A DNA stretch of 56,815 bases. Origin: Acinetobacter harbinensis (lineage in GTDB: Bacteria > Pseudomonadota > Gammaproteobacteria > Pseudomonadales > Moraxellaceae). The notes under the pieces are model-generated. The model was not told the origin of the DNA and did not search any database. It was given only the letters and a program-made list of their open reading frames with translations. The translations under genes and the position numbers were made by a program. The first letter of the stretch is position 1. Each line of letters starts with the position of its first letter. The stretch is from positions 591,234 to 648,048 of the forward strand of contig NZ_JXBK01000001.1 in the NCBI RefSeq assembly GCF_000816495.1, given 5' to 3'. Below are positions 46,631 through 56,467 of the stretch, piece after piece.

Positions 46631-46667
46631 AAAAAAGCCCCGTAGCATCAAGATACGGGGCTTTTTT
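46631..46667. terminator. Bidirectional terminator between pbpG and thrC
   Basis: AAAAAAGCCCCGTA pairs with TACGGGGCTTTTTT across a 9-base loop. Both strands carry the T run, so it can stop both convergent genes. Confidence 0.92.
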
Positions 46668-46687
46668 ATGGCTAAGAATAAAAATTA

Positions 46688-47830
46688 TTAGTCCATATTG
46701 GCCAAGATGGAAGATTTCACTTCACTCATGGTGGCATCAATGGTCAGCATCACGGCATCTGAACATTGTTTGATGGCGCTATCTGGATCTTTTAAGCCAT
46801 TACCGGTCACGGTGCAGACAATGACTGAACCTTCCGCAATTTTACCGGCTTTAATGTCACGGATGGCACCGCCCAACGAGGCAGCAGAAGCAGGTTCTAC
46901 AAACACACCTTCGTACATCGACAAGAGACGCTGTGCTTCTAAGATTTCAGTATCGGTCAATTCATCAAACCAACCGTTAGAATCACGTACCACTGCTTTG
47001 GCATGATGCCAGCTTTGTGGATTACCAATACGAATTGCTGTGGCGACTGTTTCAGGCAGCTCAACGGGTGCGCCGCGTAAAAACGGTGCAGCACCTGAAG
47101 CTTGATAACCGAGCATCACTGGCAAACCTTCAGGTTTAGGGCCGGTAAATTGATCGGTTGCTGCATCGTAAATCACTTGTTCAAACTGAGCCACCGGCTG
47201 ATTAGCAATTGCTTCGGTATAGCCCATCCAGTGTGCAGTGATGTTGCCTGCATTACCCACGGGTAGGCAATGATAATCCGGTGCACGGCCCAAAGCCTCT
47301 ACAATTTCATAAGCAATGGTTTTTTGACCTTGCAAACGATATGGATTGATCGAGTTCACAATGGTCACTGGGGCTTGATCGGCAATTTCTTTGACCAAAC
47401 GCATACCATCATCAAAGTTACCGCGAATTTGCATGGTGATTGCACCATACATCATGGTTTGTGCCATTTTACCCATGGCAATTTTGCCTTCGGGAATCAG
47501 CACAAACGCTTTGATGCCTGCACGTGCTGCATACGCGGCAGCAGCAGCAGAGGTATTGCCGGTGGAAGCACAAATAATTGCTTTAGAACCTTCTTCTACC
47601 GCTTTGGTCACAGCCATGGTCATGCCACGGTCTTTAAATGAACCTGTCGGGTTTAAGCCTTCATACTTCACATAAATTTCAACATCTTTACCAATAATAC
47701 GTGGAATATTCTCAAGTTTAATCAGAGGCGTGTTGCCCTCACCTAAAGAGATTGCACGCGTGGTTGCAGATACTGGTAAACGGTCACGATAACGGTCAAC
47801 TAAACCAGTATAACGATTGGCATTAGACAT
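46688..47830 (-). CDS. thrC: Threonine synthase
   Basis: A 380-residue PLP enzyme that converts O-phosphohomoserine to threonine, the last step of the pathway. The PLP lysine is Lys66 in NPTGSFKDRGM; ASTGNTSAAAAAYAARAG holds the phosphate loop region. The length matches the shorter threonine synthase class also seen in Bacillus and Pseudomonas relatives, not the long E. coli form of about 430. The ATG at 47830 (MSNANRY) follows TGGAA. It is downstream of hom with a 57-bp gap, so hom-thrC is one operon. Confidence 0.95.
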   Translation of the reverse strand: MSNANRYTGLVDRYRDRLPVSATTRAISLGEGNTPLIKLENIPRIIGKDVEIYVKYEGLNPTGSFKDRGMTMAVTKAVEEGSKAIICASTGNTSAAAAAYAARAGIKAFVLIPEGKIAMGKMAQTMMYGAITMQIRGNFDDGMRLVKEIADQAPVTIVNSINPYRLQGQKTIAYEIVEALGRAPDYHCLPVGNAGNITAHWMGYTEAIANQPVAQFEQVIYDAATDQFTGPKPEGLPVMLGYQASGAAPFLRGAPVELPETVATAIRIGNPQSWHHAKAVVRDSNGWFDELTDTEILEAQRLLSMYEGVFVEPASAASLGGAIRDIKAGKIAEGSVIVCTVTGNGLKDPDSAIKQCSDAVMLTIDATMSEVKSSILANMD

Positions 47831-47862
47831 GATGATGTTCCAAATGTGGGTAGAGCTTGGCA

Positions 47863-47879
47863 AGGGGAAAGCATCCCCT
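47863..47879 (-). promoter_or_regulatory. Stem-loop between hom and thrC
   Basis: AGGGGA and TCCCCT (6 bp, 5-base loop) fold in the 57-base hom-thrC spacer. Without a T tract it is unlikely to terminate fully; it may stabilise or divide the transcript. Confidence 0.4.
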
Positions 47880-47887
47880 CAACCCGA

Positions 47888-49192
47888 TTAATTATCCAGC
47901 GATTCTAAACGAATTCGTATAATTTCGCCATGAATGAAGGGTAATGCTTGAATTTGTTGTAACGCCGCATCCATTTTCGCTTCAACCACCGGATCGGTCA
48001 TAATCACGATCGGTATCAGATCTTTTAAGCGCGGTTGTTGCATGATGGCATCAATACTAATCCCTGCACGGCTTAAAATGGTGGTGACATCAGCCAACAC
48101 GCCCATCTGATCTTCAGCGTTAATGCGAATGTAATAGCCGGTGGTCATCTCTTCACGGCTTAAAATGGTTAAGTCGCTTAAAGCTTCAAAGGCCAGTTGT
48201 GGAATGGTGCCTGCACCATCTTCGGTATAGGCAATATCACGCACAATATCGACAATATCGGCCACTACTGCAGATGCGGTTGGGCCTTCGCCTGCGCCTG
48301 CGCCATAATATAAGGTCGGGCCAACCGGATTGGCCTGTACCAAGACTGCATTTTTAACCCCGTTCACATTGGCCAGTAATTCTTCTGCCGGAATTAAGGT
48401 CGGATGAACACGCAGCTCAATCCCTTTGGCTGCACGACGGGCAATGCCTAAATGCTTGATCCGGAAACCCAGTTCTTCTGCATACTTCACATCTTGTGCC
48501 GTAATTTTACTGATGCCTTCCGTAAAGACTTTATCGAACTGTAAAGGAATACCAAAGGCAATGGAGGCCAAGAGGGTTAATTTATGCGCAGCATCAATGC
48601 CTTCTACGTCAAAGGTGGGATCTGCTTCGGCATAGCCCAACTCTTGCGCTTCTTTGAGTACATCTTCAAAAGTACGGCCTTTTTCACGCATCTCGGTGAG
48701 AATAAAGTTACCTGTACCATTGATAATGCCGGCCAGCCAATCAATTTTATTGGCCGCTAAACCTTCACGAAGAACTTTAATAATCGGAATGCCACCGGCA
48801 ACCGCAGCTTCATAGGCAATTTGAACTTTATTCTCATCCGCCGCTTTAAATAAGGCGGTACCGTGTTCTGCCAGCAAGGCTTTATTGGCCGTGACAATAT
48901 GTTTGCCATGTTTCATGGCTTCCATAATAATTTCATAGGCAGGATGAATCCCACCCATAACTTCAACCACCACATCCACATCTGGCTGACGTACAATTTC
49001 CAGTAAGTCGGCACTTTGTTGAATGCTGTCTGCAAGGTCTAAGTCGGGACGCGAACGACGCGTACCGACGTAGGTAATTTCAATTTCTCGCCCTGTGCGA
49101 CGTTTAATTTCAGCAGCGTTTTCTTTTAATAGTTTAAGGGCACCACCACCCACAGTCCCAAGACCGAGGATTGCCAGACGAACTGGTTTCAC
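47888..49192 (-). CDS. hom: Homoserine dehydrogenase
   Basis: A 434-residue NAD(P)-dependent enzyme that reduces aspartate semialdehyde to homoserine, feeding threonine, methionine and isoleucine. Rossmann motif ILGLGTVGGGALKLL at the start, catalytic region GIINGTGNFILTEM near 170-185 and YAEADPTFDVEGIDAAHKL near 200-220, and a C-terminal ACT domain (about 350-430; ADVTTILSRAGISIDAI) for threonine feedback. It starts at GTG 49192, with GGAG 6 bp upstream; an in-frame TTG four codons earlier would overlap that site. First gene of hom-thrC. Confidence 0.96.
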   Translation of the reverse strand: MKPVRLAILGLGTVGGGALKLLKENAAEIKRRTGREIEITYVGTRRSRPDLDLADSIQQSADLLEIVRQPDVDVVVEVMGGIHPAYEIIMEAMKHGKHIVTANKALLAEHGTALFKAADENKVQIAYEAAVAGGIPIIKVLREGLAANKIDWLAGIINGTGNFILTEMREKGRTFEDVLKEAQELGYAEADPTFDVEGIDAAHKLTLLASIAFGIPLQFDKVFTEGISKITAQDVKYAEELGFRIKHLGIARRAAKGIELRVHPTLIPAEELLANVNGVKNAVLVQANPVGPTLYYGAGAGEGPTASAVVADIVDIVRDIAYTEDGAGTIPQLAFEALSDLTILSREEMTTGYYIRINAEDQMGVLADVTTILSRAGISIDAIMQQPRLKDLIPIVIMTDPVVEAKMDAALQQIQALPFIHGEIIRIRLESLDN

Positions 49193-49314
49193 GTCACACT
49201 CCAATATCTAATCAATTTTAAGCGAAGCTAGATCATAGCTAAAAAAGACAGCAGACTCTAGGAAGAAATGCGTTTATCTTCAGCTATAAAAATTAGTAAA
49301 TTAACGAATAAAAA

Positions 49315-50130
49315 TTAGTTATTTAAACGCTCTGCCAATTCTTGTGCTGAGAGATAACCGCCCAAATAGACGCCATTTACATCGTAAATTGCCGGTGTAC
49401 CATTCACGCCCATATTTAGACCCAATTGATATTGCGCTCGAACTGGATTTTTACAGTTGGCCGTAGGGAGCGTCGCACCGGTAATGGCTTGAGCAAAAGC
49501 GGCTTGGCGATCTGCACTACACCAAATGCTTTCCATGGTTGGCATAAATTGTTCACCGCGTGGCCAAGCGATATAACGCACTTCAATGCCTTTGGCATTA
49601 ATTTCGCTCATCTGTTCATGCAATTTGTGACAATACGGACAGCTTGAGTCGGTAAAGACATACACCACATGCTGAGTTTTGCCTTTGGCCGGATAGACCA
49701 ATAGATCTTCAGTTTTTAACTGCGCCAAAAGTTTTTTATTGCTGGCCGCTTGAAGGTTTTCACTGACATTGTGTACTTTAGTGTCACCCAAACGCAGCAC
49801 ATCACCTTGGATAATATATTGACCATCTGCGGTTGCATATACCGATGACATGCCTTCTAAATTTACCCAATATAAGTTAGGCACTTCAGTCGGTTTGATT
49901 TCCAATACTTTGGCATTGATATTGGCTTTTTTAAAATGCTGTTGTAGCGTTTTAATCAGACGCTGTTGGGCATTGCGTTCTGAGAGATTCGACGCTTCGC
50001 CAGTTGCTGGTGTGCTGGCGGTTAAAGTGCTCTGCTTTTGTTCATCATTATTTGAATTAGAACAAGCAGTCACAGCCAAGCTGCTGGCCAAAGCACAAGC
50101 CATAAAAATATTTGAGCGGGTAAATAGCAT
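49315..50130 (-). CDS. dsbC: DsbC-type thiol:disulfide isomerase, predicted lipoprotein
   Basis: A 271-residue periplasmic protein. It has an N-terminal DsbC/DsbG dimerisation domain (about 55-120) and a thioredoxin-like domain with the active site CPYC (164-167), followed by a second Cys pair near residues 204 and 226. The N-terminus ends in a lipobox, VTAC with Cys23, followed by a Ser/Asn-rich linker, so it is probably a lipoprotein rather than soluble as in E. coli. AAAGGG precedes the ATG. It follows xerD, as xerD-dsbC do in many gammaproteobacteria. It would correct wrong disulfides. Confidence 0.9.
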   Translation of the reverse strand: MLFTRSNIFMACALASSLAVTACSNSNNDEQKQSTLTASTPATGEASNLSERNAQQRLIKTLQQHFKKANINAKVLEIKPTEVPNLYWVNLEGMSSVYATADGQYIIQGDVLRLGDTKVHNVSENLQAASNKKLLAQLKTEDLLVYPAKGKTQHVVYVFTDSSCPYCHKLHEQMSEINAKGIEVRYIAWPRGEQFMPTMESIWCSADRQAAFAQAITGATLPTANCKNPVRAQYQLGLNMGVNGTPAIYDVNGVYLGGYLSAQELAERLNN

Positions 50131-50238
50131 AAATAACCCTTTCTTTGAATGATCAATAAAAATTGATGGTTAGCATAGCAAAAAATTCGTCGCGCTCGTT
50201 AACACTTCTTGAGCGTAGATGAAAAATCCAGCGCATCT

Positions 50239-51156
50239 TTAAGCACGCGGATGATGTGCGGCATGCAGTTGTTGCATCCGAATTTGTGCCACGTGGGTAT
50301 AAATTTGTGTGGTGGATAGATCACTGTGTCCCAACAACATTTGTACCACACGTAAATCGGCACCGTGATTGAGCAGATGGGTGGCAAAGGCGTGACGTAA
50401 CGTATGCGGTGATAGTTCCGCTTGTACATCGGCCAGTAGCGCATAGCGTTTAATGGCATACCAAAAATTTTGCCGACTCATAATGCCGCCGTGTTGGGTT
50501 AAGAACACATAGTCGGTGGCAGATTTATATAAACTTGGTCGCGATTCTTGTAAATATTTTTCAATCCATTCGCATGCCACTTGGCCCAACGGCACCAAAC
50601 GTTCTTTATTGCCTTTACCCACAATGCGTAAGTAGCCTTGTTTTAAATTTATCAACTCCAAGCGTAAATTGAGTAATTCCGTGACGCGCAGTCCGCAGGC
50701 ATACAACACCTCTAGCATGGCACGATCACGTAAACCCAGTACAGTGTCGGTATTTGGGGCATCAATTAATGCTTCAACTTCTTGCTCAGAGATGTCTTTG
50801 GGCAAGGCACGGCCAATTTTAGGCGTCTTATGGGTGGCCACCGGATTGTCAAAACGTAATTTTTGTTCACGTAAAAATTTATAAAAAGAACGCAGTGCCG
50901 ACAATGCACGTGCAATCGAGCGTGGACTTTTGCCTTGTTTGGTTAATGTTAACAAAACGTCCGCGACATCATCACTTGACCAATCCAGCATTAAACGGGC
51001 ACTACATTCACTACATTGAATTAAATCAGATAGATAAGCATTGCGCGTATGCGGACTGACAGTGTCTGCAATTAAATAATCTCGAAAGCCATGTAAAAAA
51101 CTTAAATGAGCAGGAATTGCCACAGGAGCCGGAATACGCGGTTTTTTATTGAGCAT
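50239..51156 (-). CDS. xerD: Site-specific tyrosine recombinase XerD
   Basis: A 305-residue tyrosine recombinase that, with XerC at dif, resolves chromosome dimers. All catalytic residues are visible: Arg157 (ACGLRVTE), Lys181 (GKGNKER), His251 and Arg254 (HTLRH), His277 (LGHSD) and the nucleophile Tyr286 (TTQIYTH). SAM-like core-binding domain at about 15-105. XerD rather than XerC is suggested by the dsbC neighbour and the overall sequence. The two genes are 108 bp apart on the same strand. Confidence 0.94.
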   Translation of the reverse strand: MLNKKPRIPAPVAIPAHLSFLHGFRDYLIADTVSPHTRNAYLSDLIQCSECSARLMLDWSSDDVADVLLTLTKQGKSPRSIARALSALRSFYKFLREQKLRFDNPVATHKTPKIGRALPKDISEQEVEALIDAPNTDTVLGLRDRAMLEVLYACGLRVTELLNLRLELINLKQGYLRIVGKGNKERLVPLGQVACEWIEKYLQESRPSLYKSATDYVFLTQHGGIMSRQNFWYAIKRYALLADVQAELSPHTLRHAFATHLLNHGADLRVVQMLLGHSDLSTTQIYTHVAQIRMQQLHAAHHPRA

Positions 51157-51271
51157 ATCAGTTCTACATTGAAGGAAAAATCCAAGTTTTTCTTGGTGTT
51201 GTTTAATTTAAAACAATTCTTTGGTTCTGTCGATGTGGCAGCGCAAGATGAGAATTGGAATCAAACCTTAC

Positions 51272-51301
51272 TTGGTAATTATTCTCATTTGTTTGTATAC
51301 T
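51272..51301 (+). promoter_or_regulatory. feoAB promoter with Fur box
   Basis: A -35 TTGGTA (51272-51277) and -10 TATACT (51296-51301) stand 18 bp apart. TGGTAAT-T-ATTCTCA (51273-51287) matches the Fur 7-1-7 palindrome TGATAAT-N-ATTATCA at 12-13 of its arm positions and covers the -35 and spacer. A weaker half-match, TGAGAAT-T-GGAATCA, sits at 51249-51263. Iron-replete Fur would repress the operon. Confidence 0.75.
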
Positions 51302-51328
51302 GGTGAAAATATTTTAGGATTAGATGCA

Positions 51329-51592
51329 GTGCGTTTATCTGATTTAAAAGTGAAACAAACCGCCATTATTTGTAAAGTGAATCGCGCTATAACTAATGAC
51401 AGTACTCAAAATGATATGGTTGCCAGTCGCTTAGAGACCTTGGGATTTGTAAGCGGCACTAAAGTACAGGTGATTACCAAAGGTATCTTTGGCGGTGATC
51501 CTATTTTGATTCAAGTTGGATTTACTCGATTCGCACTGCGTAAAGTTGAAGCTGAAAAAATTGAAATTAATCTTGAGGGAGCCCCTGCATGA
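51329..51592 (+). CDS. feoA: Ferrous iron transport protein FeoA
   Basis: An 87-residue SH3-like cytosolic protein that supports FeoB. The family pattern RLSDLKVKQTAIICKV at the start, ETLGFVSGTKVQVITKGIFGGDPILIQV in the middle and FALRKVEAEKIEI at the end are complete. I choose GTG at 51329, preceded by AGGAT at 9 bp. The open frame runs 36 codons further upstream but crosses the promoter and Fur box and has no feoA homology there. Overlaps feoB by 4 bp. Confidence 0.92.
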   Translation: MRLSDLKVKQTAIICKVNRAITNDSTQNDMVASRLETLGFVSGTKVQVITKGIFGGDPILIQVGFTRFALRKVEAEKIEINLEGAPA

Positions 51593-53445
51593 GTGATGCG
51601 CTGCGTATTGCCCTCGTAGGTAACCCCAATTGCGGTAAAACATCTTTATTTAATCATTTAACCGGCACACGGCAAAAAGTGGCCAACTATGCCGGTGTCA
51701 CCGTCGAGCGTAAAGTCGGGCAGTTTAATTTACCTTCGGGGCAATCGGTTCGGGTTTTGGATTTACCCGGCACCTATAGTTTAGATGCCACCAGTCCCGA
51801 TGAAGCCATTACCCGTGATGTGGTACAAGGCAAGATTGCTGAAGAGGCCGCACAAGACGCCTTTTTATGTGTGGTCGATGCCACCAACCTTAAACTGCAT
51901 TTGGGTTTGGTGCTGGAAATGATTGCGCTTGGTCGGCCAATTTTGGTTGTGCTGAACATGATGGATGAAGCGCGCCGCCGTGGTATGCAAATCAATACGC
52001 AAAAACTGGCGCAGCGCTTAGGCGTGCCCGTGGTTGAAACCGTGGCAGTGCGTCAATCCGGTATCGCCAACTTGATGAATGCGCTGGAGCAAGGCAAATA
52101 CGCTGTACCCCAAACCGAGCTCAGCGGATTAAGCGGCAGTCAGCATCATAAAATTGAAACCATTTTACAGGATGTGGTGCATTCAGTAGATCAAGAAGAT
52201 AAACGCTCAGATTTTCTCGATAAAATATTTTTACATCCGGTCTTTGGCCTGTTAAGTCTGACCATAATGATGTTTGTGGTCTTTCAAGCGGTATTTGCTT
52301 GGGCTGCGCCGTTTATGGATGGGATTGAGACGTTTTTTGCTTGGTTTGGTGAGATTGTGCGCGGCTATATTTCTCATCCACTGCTCAACAGTTTGGTGGT
52401 GGATGGCATTATTTCCGGTGCGGGCAGTGTGGTGGTGTTCTTACCGCAAATTCTGATTCTATTCTTCTTTATTTTGGTCTTAGAAGAATCAGGTTATTTA
52501 CCGCGTGCCGCATTTTTGCTGGATAAGCTGATGTTTAAAGCCGGTTTAAGTGGCCGCGCCTTTATTCCGTTATTGTCCAGTTTTGCTTGTGCCATTCCGG
52601 GCATTATGGCCACGCGCAGTATCAGTGATCCACGAGATCGTTTGACCACCATTTTTGTGGCACCGCTGATGACCTGTTCGGCGCGCTTACCGGTGTATGC
52701 CTTATTGATCGCGGCCTTTATTCCAGAACAGATGATTTGGGGTGTGTTTAATCTACAAGGCTTGGTGTTGTTTGCCTTATATATGGCCGGCATTGTCAGT
52801 GCGCTAATCGTCTCGTTTGTTTTAAAATTCTTTCAAAAAGACAAATCACAACATATGTTGCTGATGGAATTGCCCAGCTATCGACTGCCAGATATTAAAA
52901 GTATTTGGATTGGTTTACTCGATCGCGCCAAGATTTTCTTAAAACGCGTCGGTGGCATTATCTTTGCCCTGTCAATTCTGCTGTGGTTTTTGTGTACTTT
53001 TCCGCAGCCGCCAATCGGCGCAACTTTACCTGCAATTGATTATTCACTGGCCGGTATGTTGGGTCATGTGTTGCAACCGATCTTTGCACCATTGGGTTTT
53101 AACTGGCAAATCTGTATTGCGTTAATTCCGGCCATGGCGGCACGTGAAGTGGTGGTGGCAGCACTGGGTACTGTGTATGCCTTATCTGCGGTTGGAGATG
53201 ATGCCATCGCACAAGGACTGTCTTCAATCATCAGTAGTGATGGCCCTTTGGGTTGGTCAGTAGCCACCGGTTTGTCATTGTTGGTGTGGTTTATTTATGC
53301 ACCGCATTGTTTGGCCACCTTAGCCACAGTCAAACGTGAAACCGGCTCATGGAAAACCGTCAGTGTGATGACCGCTTATTTATTTGGTTTGGCCTACGCG
53401 ATGTCTTTTTTAACCTATCAAGTGGCATCGCATTACTTGGCCTAA
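51589..53445 (+). CDS. feoB: Ferrous iron permease FeoB
   Basis: A 618-residue inner-membrane Fe(II) transporter with a GTPase head. G1 GNPNCGKT at 11-18, G3 DLPGTY near 61-66, G4 NMMD near 121. The G domain and helical bundle run to about 205, then about ten helices with the gate motifs GRAFIPLLSSFACAIPGIMATR and AREVVVAALGTVY. At 618 residues it is shorter than E. coli FeoB (773), which is normal for this lineage. Second gene of feoAB. Confidence 0.96.
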   Translation: MSDALRIALVGNPNCGKTSLFNHLTGTRQKVANYAGVTVERKVGQFNLPSGQSVRVLDLPGTYSLDATSPDEAITRDVVQGKIAEEAAQDAFLCVVDATNLKLHLGLVLEMIALGRPILVVLNMMDEARRRGMQINTQKLAQRLGVPVVETVAVRQSGIANLMNALEQGKYAVPQTELSGLSGSQHHKIETILQDVVHSVDQEDKRSDFLDKIFLHPVFGLLSLTIMMFVVFQAVFAWAAPFMDGIETFFAWFGEIVRGYISHPLLNSLVVDGIISGAGSVVVFLPQILILFFFILVLEESGYLPRAAFLLDKLMFKAGLSGRAFIPLLSSFACAIPGIMATRSISDPRDRLTTIFVAPLMTCSARLPVYALLIAAFIPEQMIWGVFNLQGLVLFALYMAGIVSALIVSFVLKFFQKDKSQHMLLMELPSYRLPDIKSIWIGLLDRAKIFLKRVGGIIFALSILLWFLCTFPQPPIGATLPAIDYSLAGMLGHVLQPIFAPLGFNWQICIALIPAMAAREVVVAALGTVYALSAVGDDAIAQGLSSIISSDGPLGWSVATGLSLLVWFIYAPHCLATLATVKRETGSWKTVSVMTAYLFGLAYAMSFLTYQVASHYLA

Positions 53446-53487
53446 TCCAAGGGCTTACGCCAAAAATACTGTCTACAGGAGATGAAG

Positions 53488-53739
53488 ATGATTGAAGTGA
53501 TTATTATTGCAGCCTTGGTGATGTGGAGTGCGCTGGTGGTCTTTAAAAAAGTCTTCCCGCGTAGTGCAAACAGCGTCTTTTTACAGTTATCCACGCTCTG
53601 TCATCAGCAGGGTTGGTTGACACTGGCCAAATGGTTCACCCCAAAAGCGGTAGCCGGTTGTGGTGGCGGTTGTAGTTGTCCGGCCAGTGAAGATCAAGCG
53701 CAGAAAACTGCACCACTACAAGCGGTAAAATGGAAGTAA
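53488..53739 (+). CDS. Small Cys-rich membrane protein in the FeoC position
   Basis: An 83-residue protein with one N-terminal helix (about residues 2-18), a basic linker, and the Cys cluster CGGGCSC near residues 58-64, ending in a polar tail. It lies 42 bp behind feoB where E. coli has feoC, but it lacks the winged-helix fold of FeoC. It resembles small feo-linked proteins annotated with an unnamed DUF in this genus. The Cys group could bind iron or an Fe-S cluster. ATG at 53488 with AGGAG at 6 bp spacing. Role inferred from context only. Confidence 0.75.
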   Translation: MIEVIIIAALVMWSALVVFKKVFPRSANSVFLQLSTLCHQQGWLTLAKWFTPKAVAGCGGGCSCPASEDQAQKTAPLQAVKWK

Positions 53740-53762
53740 GCGTTTAATTTAAGTGCGCAATC

Positions 53763-53792
53763 AAAAAACCGTCATCGTTATGACGGTTTTTT
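53763..53792 (+). terminator. Rho-independent terminator of the feo operon
   Basis: AAAAAACCGTCAT pairs with ATGACGGTTTTTT around a 4-base loop, ending in a T run. Confidence 0.93.
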
Positions 53793-53821
53793 TACGCGCT
53801 GACACAAAAAAAGAGTCATAA

Positions 53822-55249
<1,428 letters not shown>

Positions 55250-55270
55250 AAGAATGATAAGGAACGTTGT

Positions 55271-56467
55271 ATGGCTGGGTTAGCTCAGACGACCATAAAT
55301 AAAATGAGTCAGGTGTATCAACGCTTGGAAACTAAAATTCCAGCCGAAATTACCCCACGAAATGTATTGCTGTTTTGTGTGATTGCTTTGCTGTGTATCG
55401 GCTCAGTTATGGTGGCATCGGCCTCGATGCCCTATGCGGATCGATTACACGAAAATGCTTTTCACTATGTGCTTCGACATGGCATTTCCATTGTCGTGGC
55501 ATTGGTGGCCGCCACGTTGGTGTATAAAGTTTCACTCAATGTTTGGTTCAATAACACCTTTCCACTGTGGATTATGACCATCTTATTGCTGGTGGTGGTG
55601 TTACTGGTCGGGAGTGAGGTCAATGGTTCAACGCGCTGGATTCGTATAGCCGGATTTACCCTACAGGCATCGGAAGTGGCCAAGGTGATGATGGCGATCT
55701 TCACCGCCGACTATGTGGTACGACGATCAGCCGAGGTGCGTAATAATCTCTCCGGTCTGTTCCGCTTGGGCGGCGTCATGGTTATTACCGTTGGGCTAAT
55801 TTTGGCTGAGCCAGACTTAGGTGCCACCGCAGTAATCGTGTTGATGATTTTGGGCGTATTCTTTTTGGCCGGTGCACCCCCAATTCAGTTTATTGGTTTT
55901 ATGCTGGCGATTATTCTGGGCTTAGGCGCAGCAATTATCTTCGAGCCTTATCGCTTAAAACGTGCTTTATCCTTTACCGATCCTTGGGCGGATCCTTTAG
56001 GAACCGGATATCAATTGTCGAATGCCTTGATGGCCTTTGGACGCGGTGAATGGACTGGCGTAGGTTTAGGGCATAGTATTCAAAAAATGGCCTATTTACC
56101 GGAAGCGCACACCGACTTTATGTTGGCGATTTTAGGTGAAGAGTTTGGTTTCTTTGGCATCAGCATGGTGTTGTTACTGTCATTCACCATGCTGCTGTGC
56201 TGTATTAAAATTGGTCATCGTGCCTTACAGCATCAGTATTTACGTGCGGGTTATTTGGCTTATGGCATCAGTATTATTTTCTTGCTGCAAATTTTGGTGA
56301 ATGCAGGCATGAATATGGGAATGTTGCCGACCAAAGGCTTAACCTTGCCGTTTATCAGTTATGGCGGTTCATCTTTAATTATGTGTGCAGTGATGATTAG
56401 TCTCATTTTGAAAATTGATGCTACTACGCAAAAAACCAATCCAAGTAAAGAAGAATCAAGTTTTTAA
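55271..56467 (+). CDS. ftsW: SEDS peptidoglycan polymerase FtsW
   Basis: A 398-residue, ten-helix SEDS glycosyltransferase of the divisome that polymerises lipid II at the septum with FtsI. Family signature GGSSLIMCAVMISL near residues 368-381; EVNGSTRWIRIAGFTLQASEVAKV near 116-139; and GEEFGFFGISMVL near 291-303. A cytoplasmic N-terminal tail of about 30 residues precedes helix 1. It directly follows murD. In E. coli murG comes next; here the gene string breaks off into a non-coding stretch. Confidence 0.95.
   Translation: MAGLAQTTINKMSQVYQRLETKIPAEITPRNVLLFCVIALLCIGSVMVASASMPYADRLHENAFHYVLRHGISIVVALVAATLVYKVSLNVWFNNTFPLWIMTILLLVVVLLVGSEVNGSTRWIRIAGFTLQASEVAKVMMAIFTADYVVRRSAEVRNNLSGLFRLGGVMVITVGLILAEPDLGATAVIVLMILGVFFLAGAPPIQFIGFMLAIILGLGAAIIFEPYRLKRALSFTDPWADPLGTGYQLSNALMAFGRGEWTGVGLGHSIQKMAYLPEAHTDFMLAILGEEFGFFGISMVLLLSFTMLLCCIKIGHRALQHQYLRAGYLAYGISIIFLLQILVNAGMNMGMLPTKGLTLPFISYGGSSLIMCAVMISLILKIDATTQKTNPSKEESSF

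Noticed and set aside
51221..51328. 36-codon N-terminal extension of FeoA in the open frame
   Set aside because: It would cross the -35, -10 and Fur box; the GTG at 51329 with a good ribosome-binding site fits the family start.
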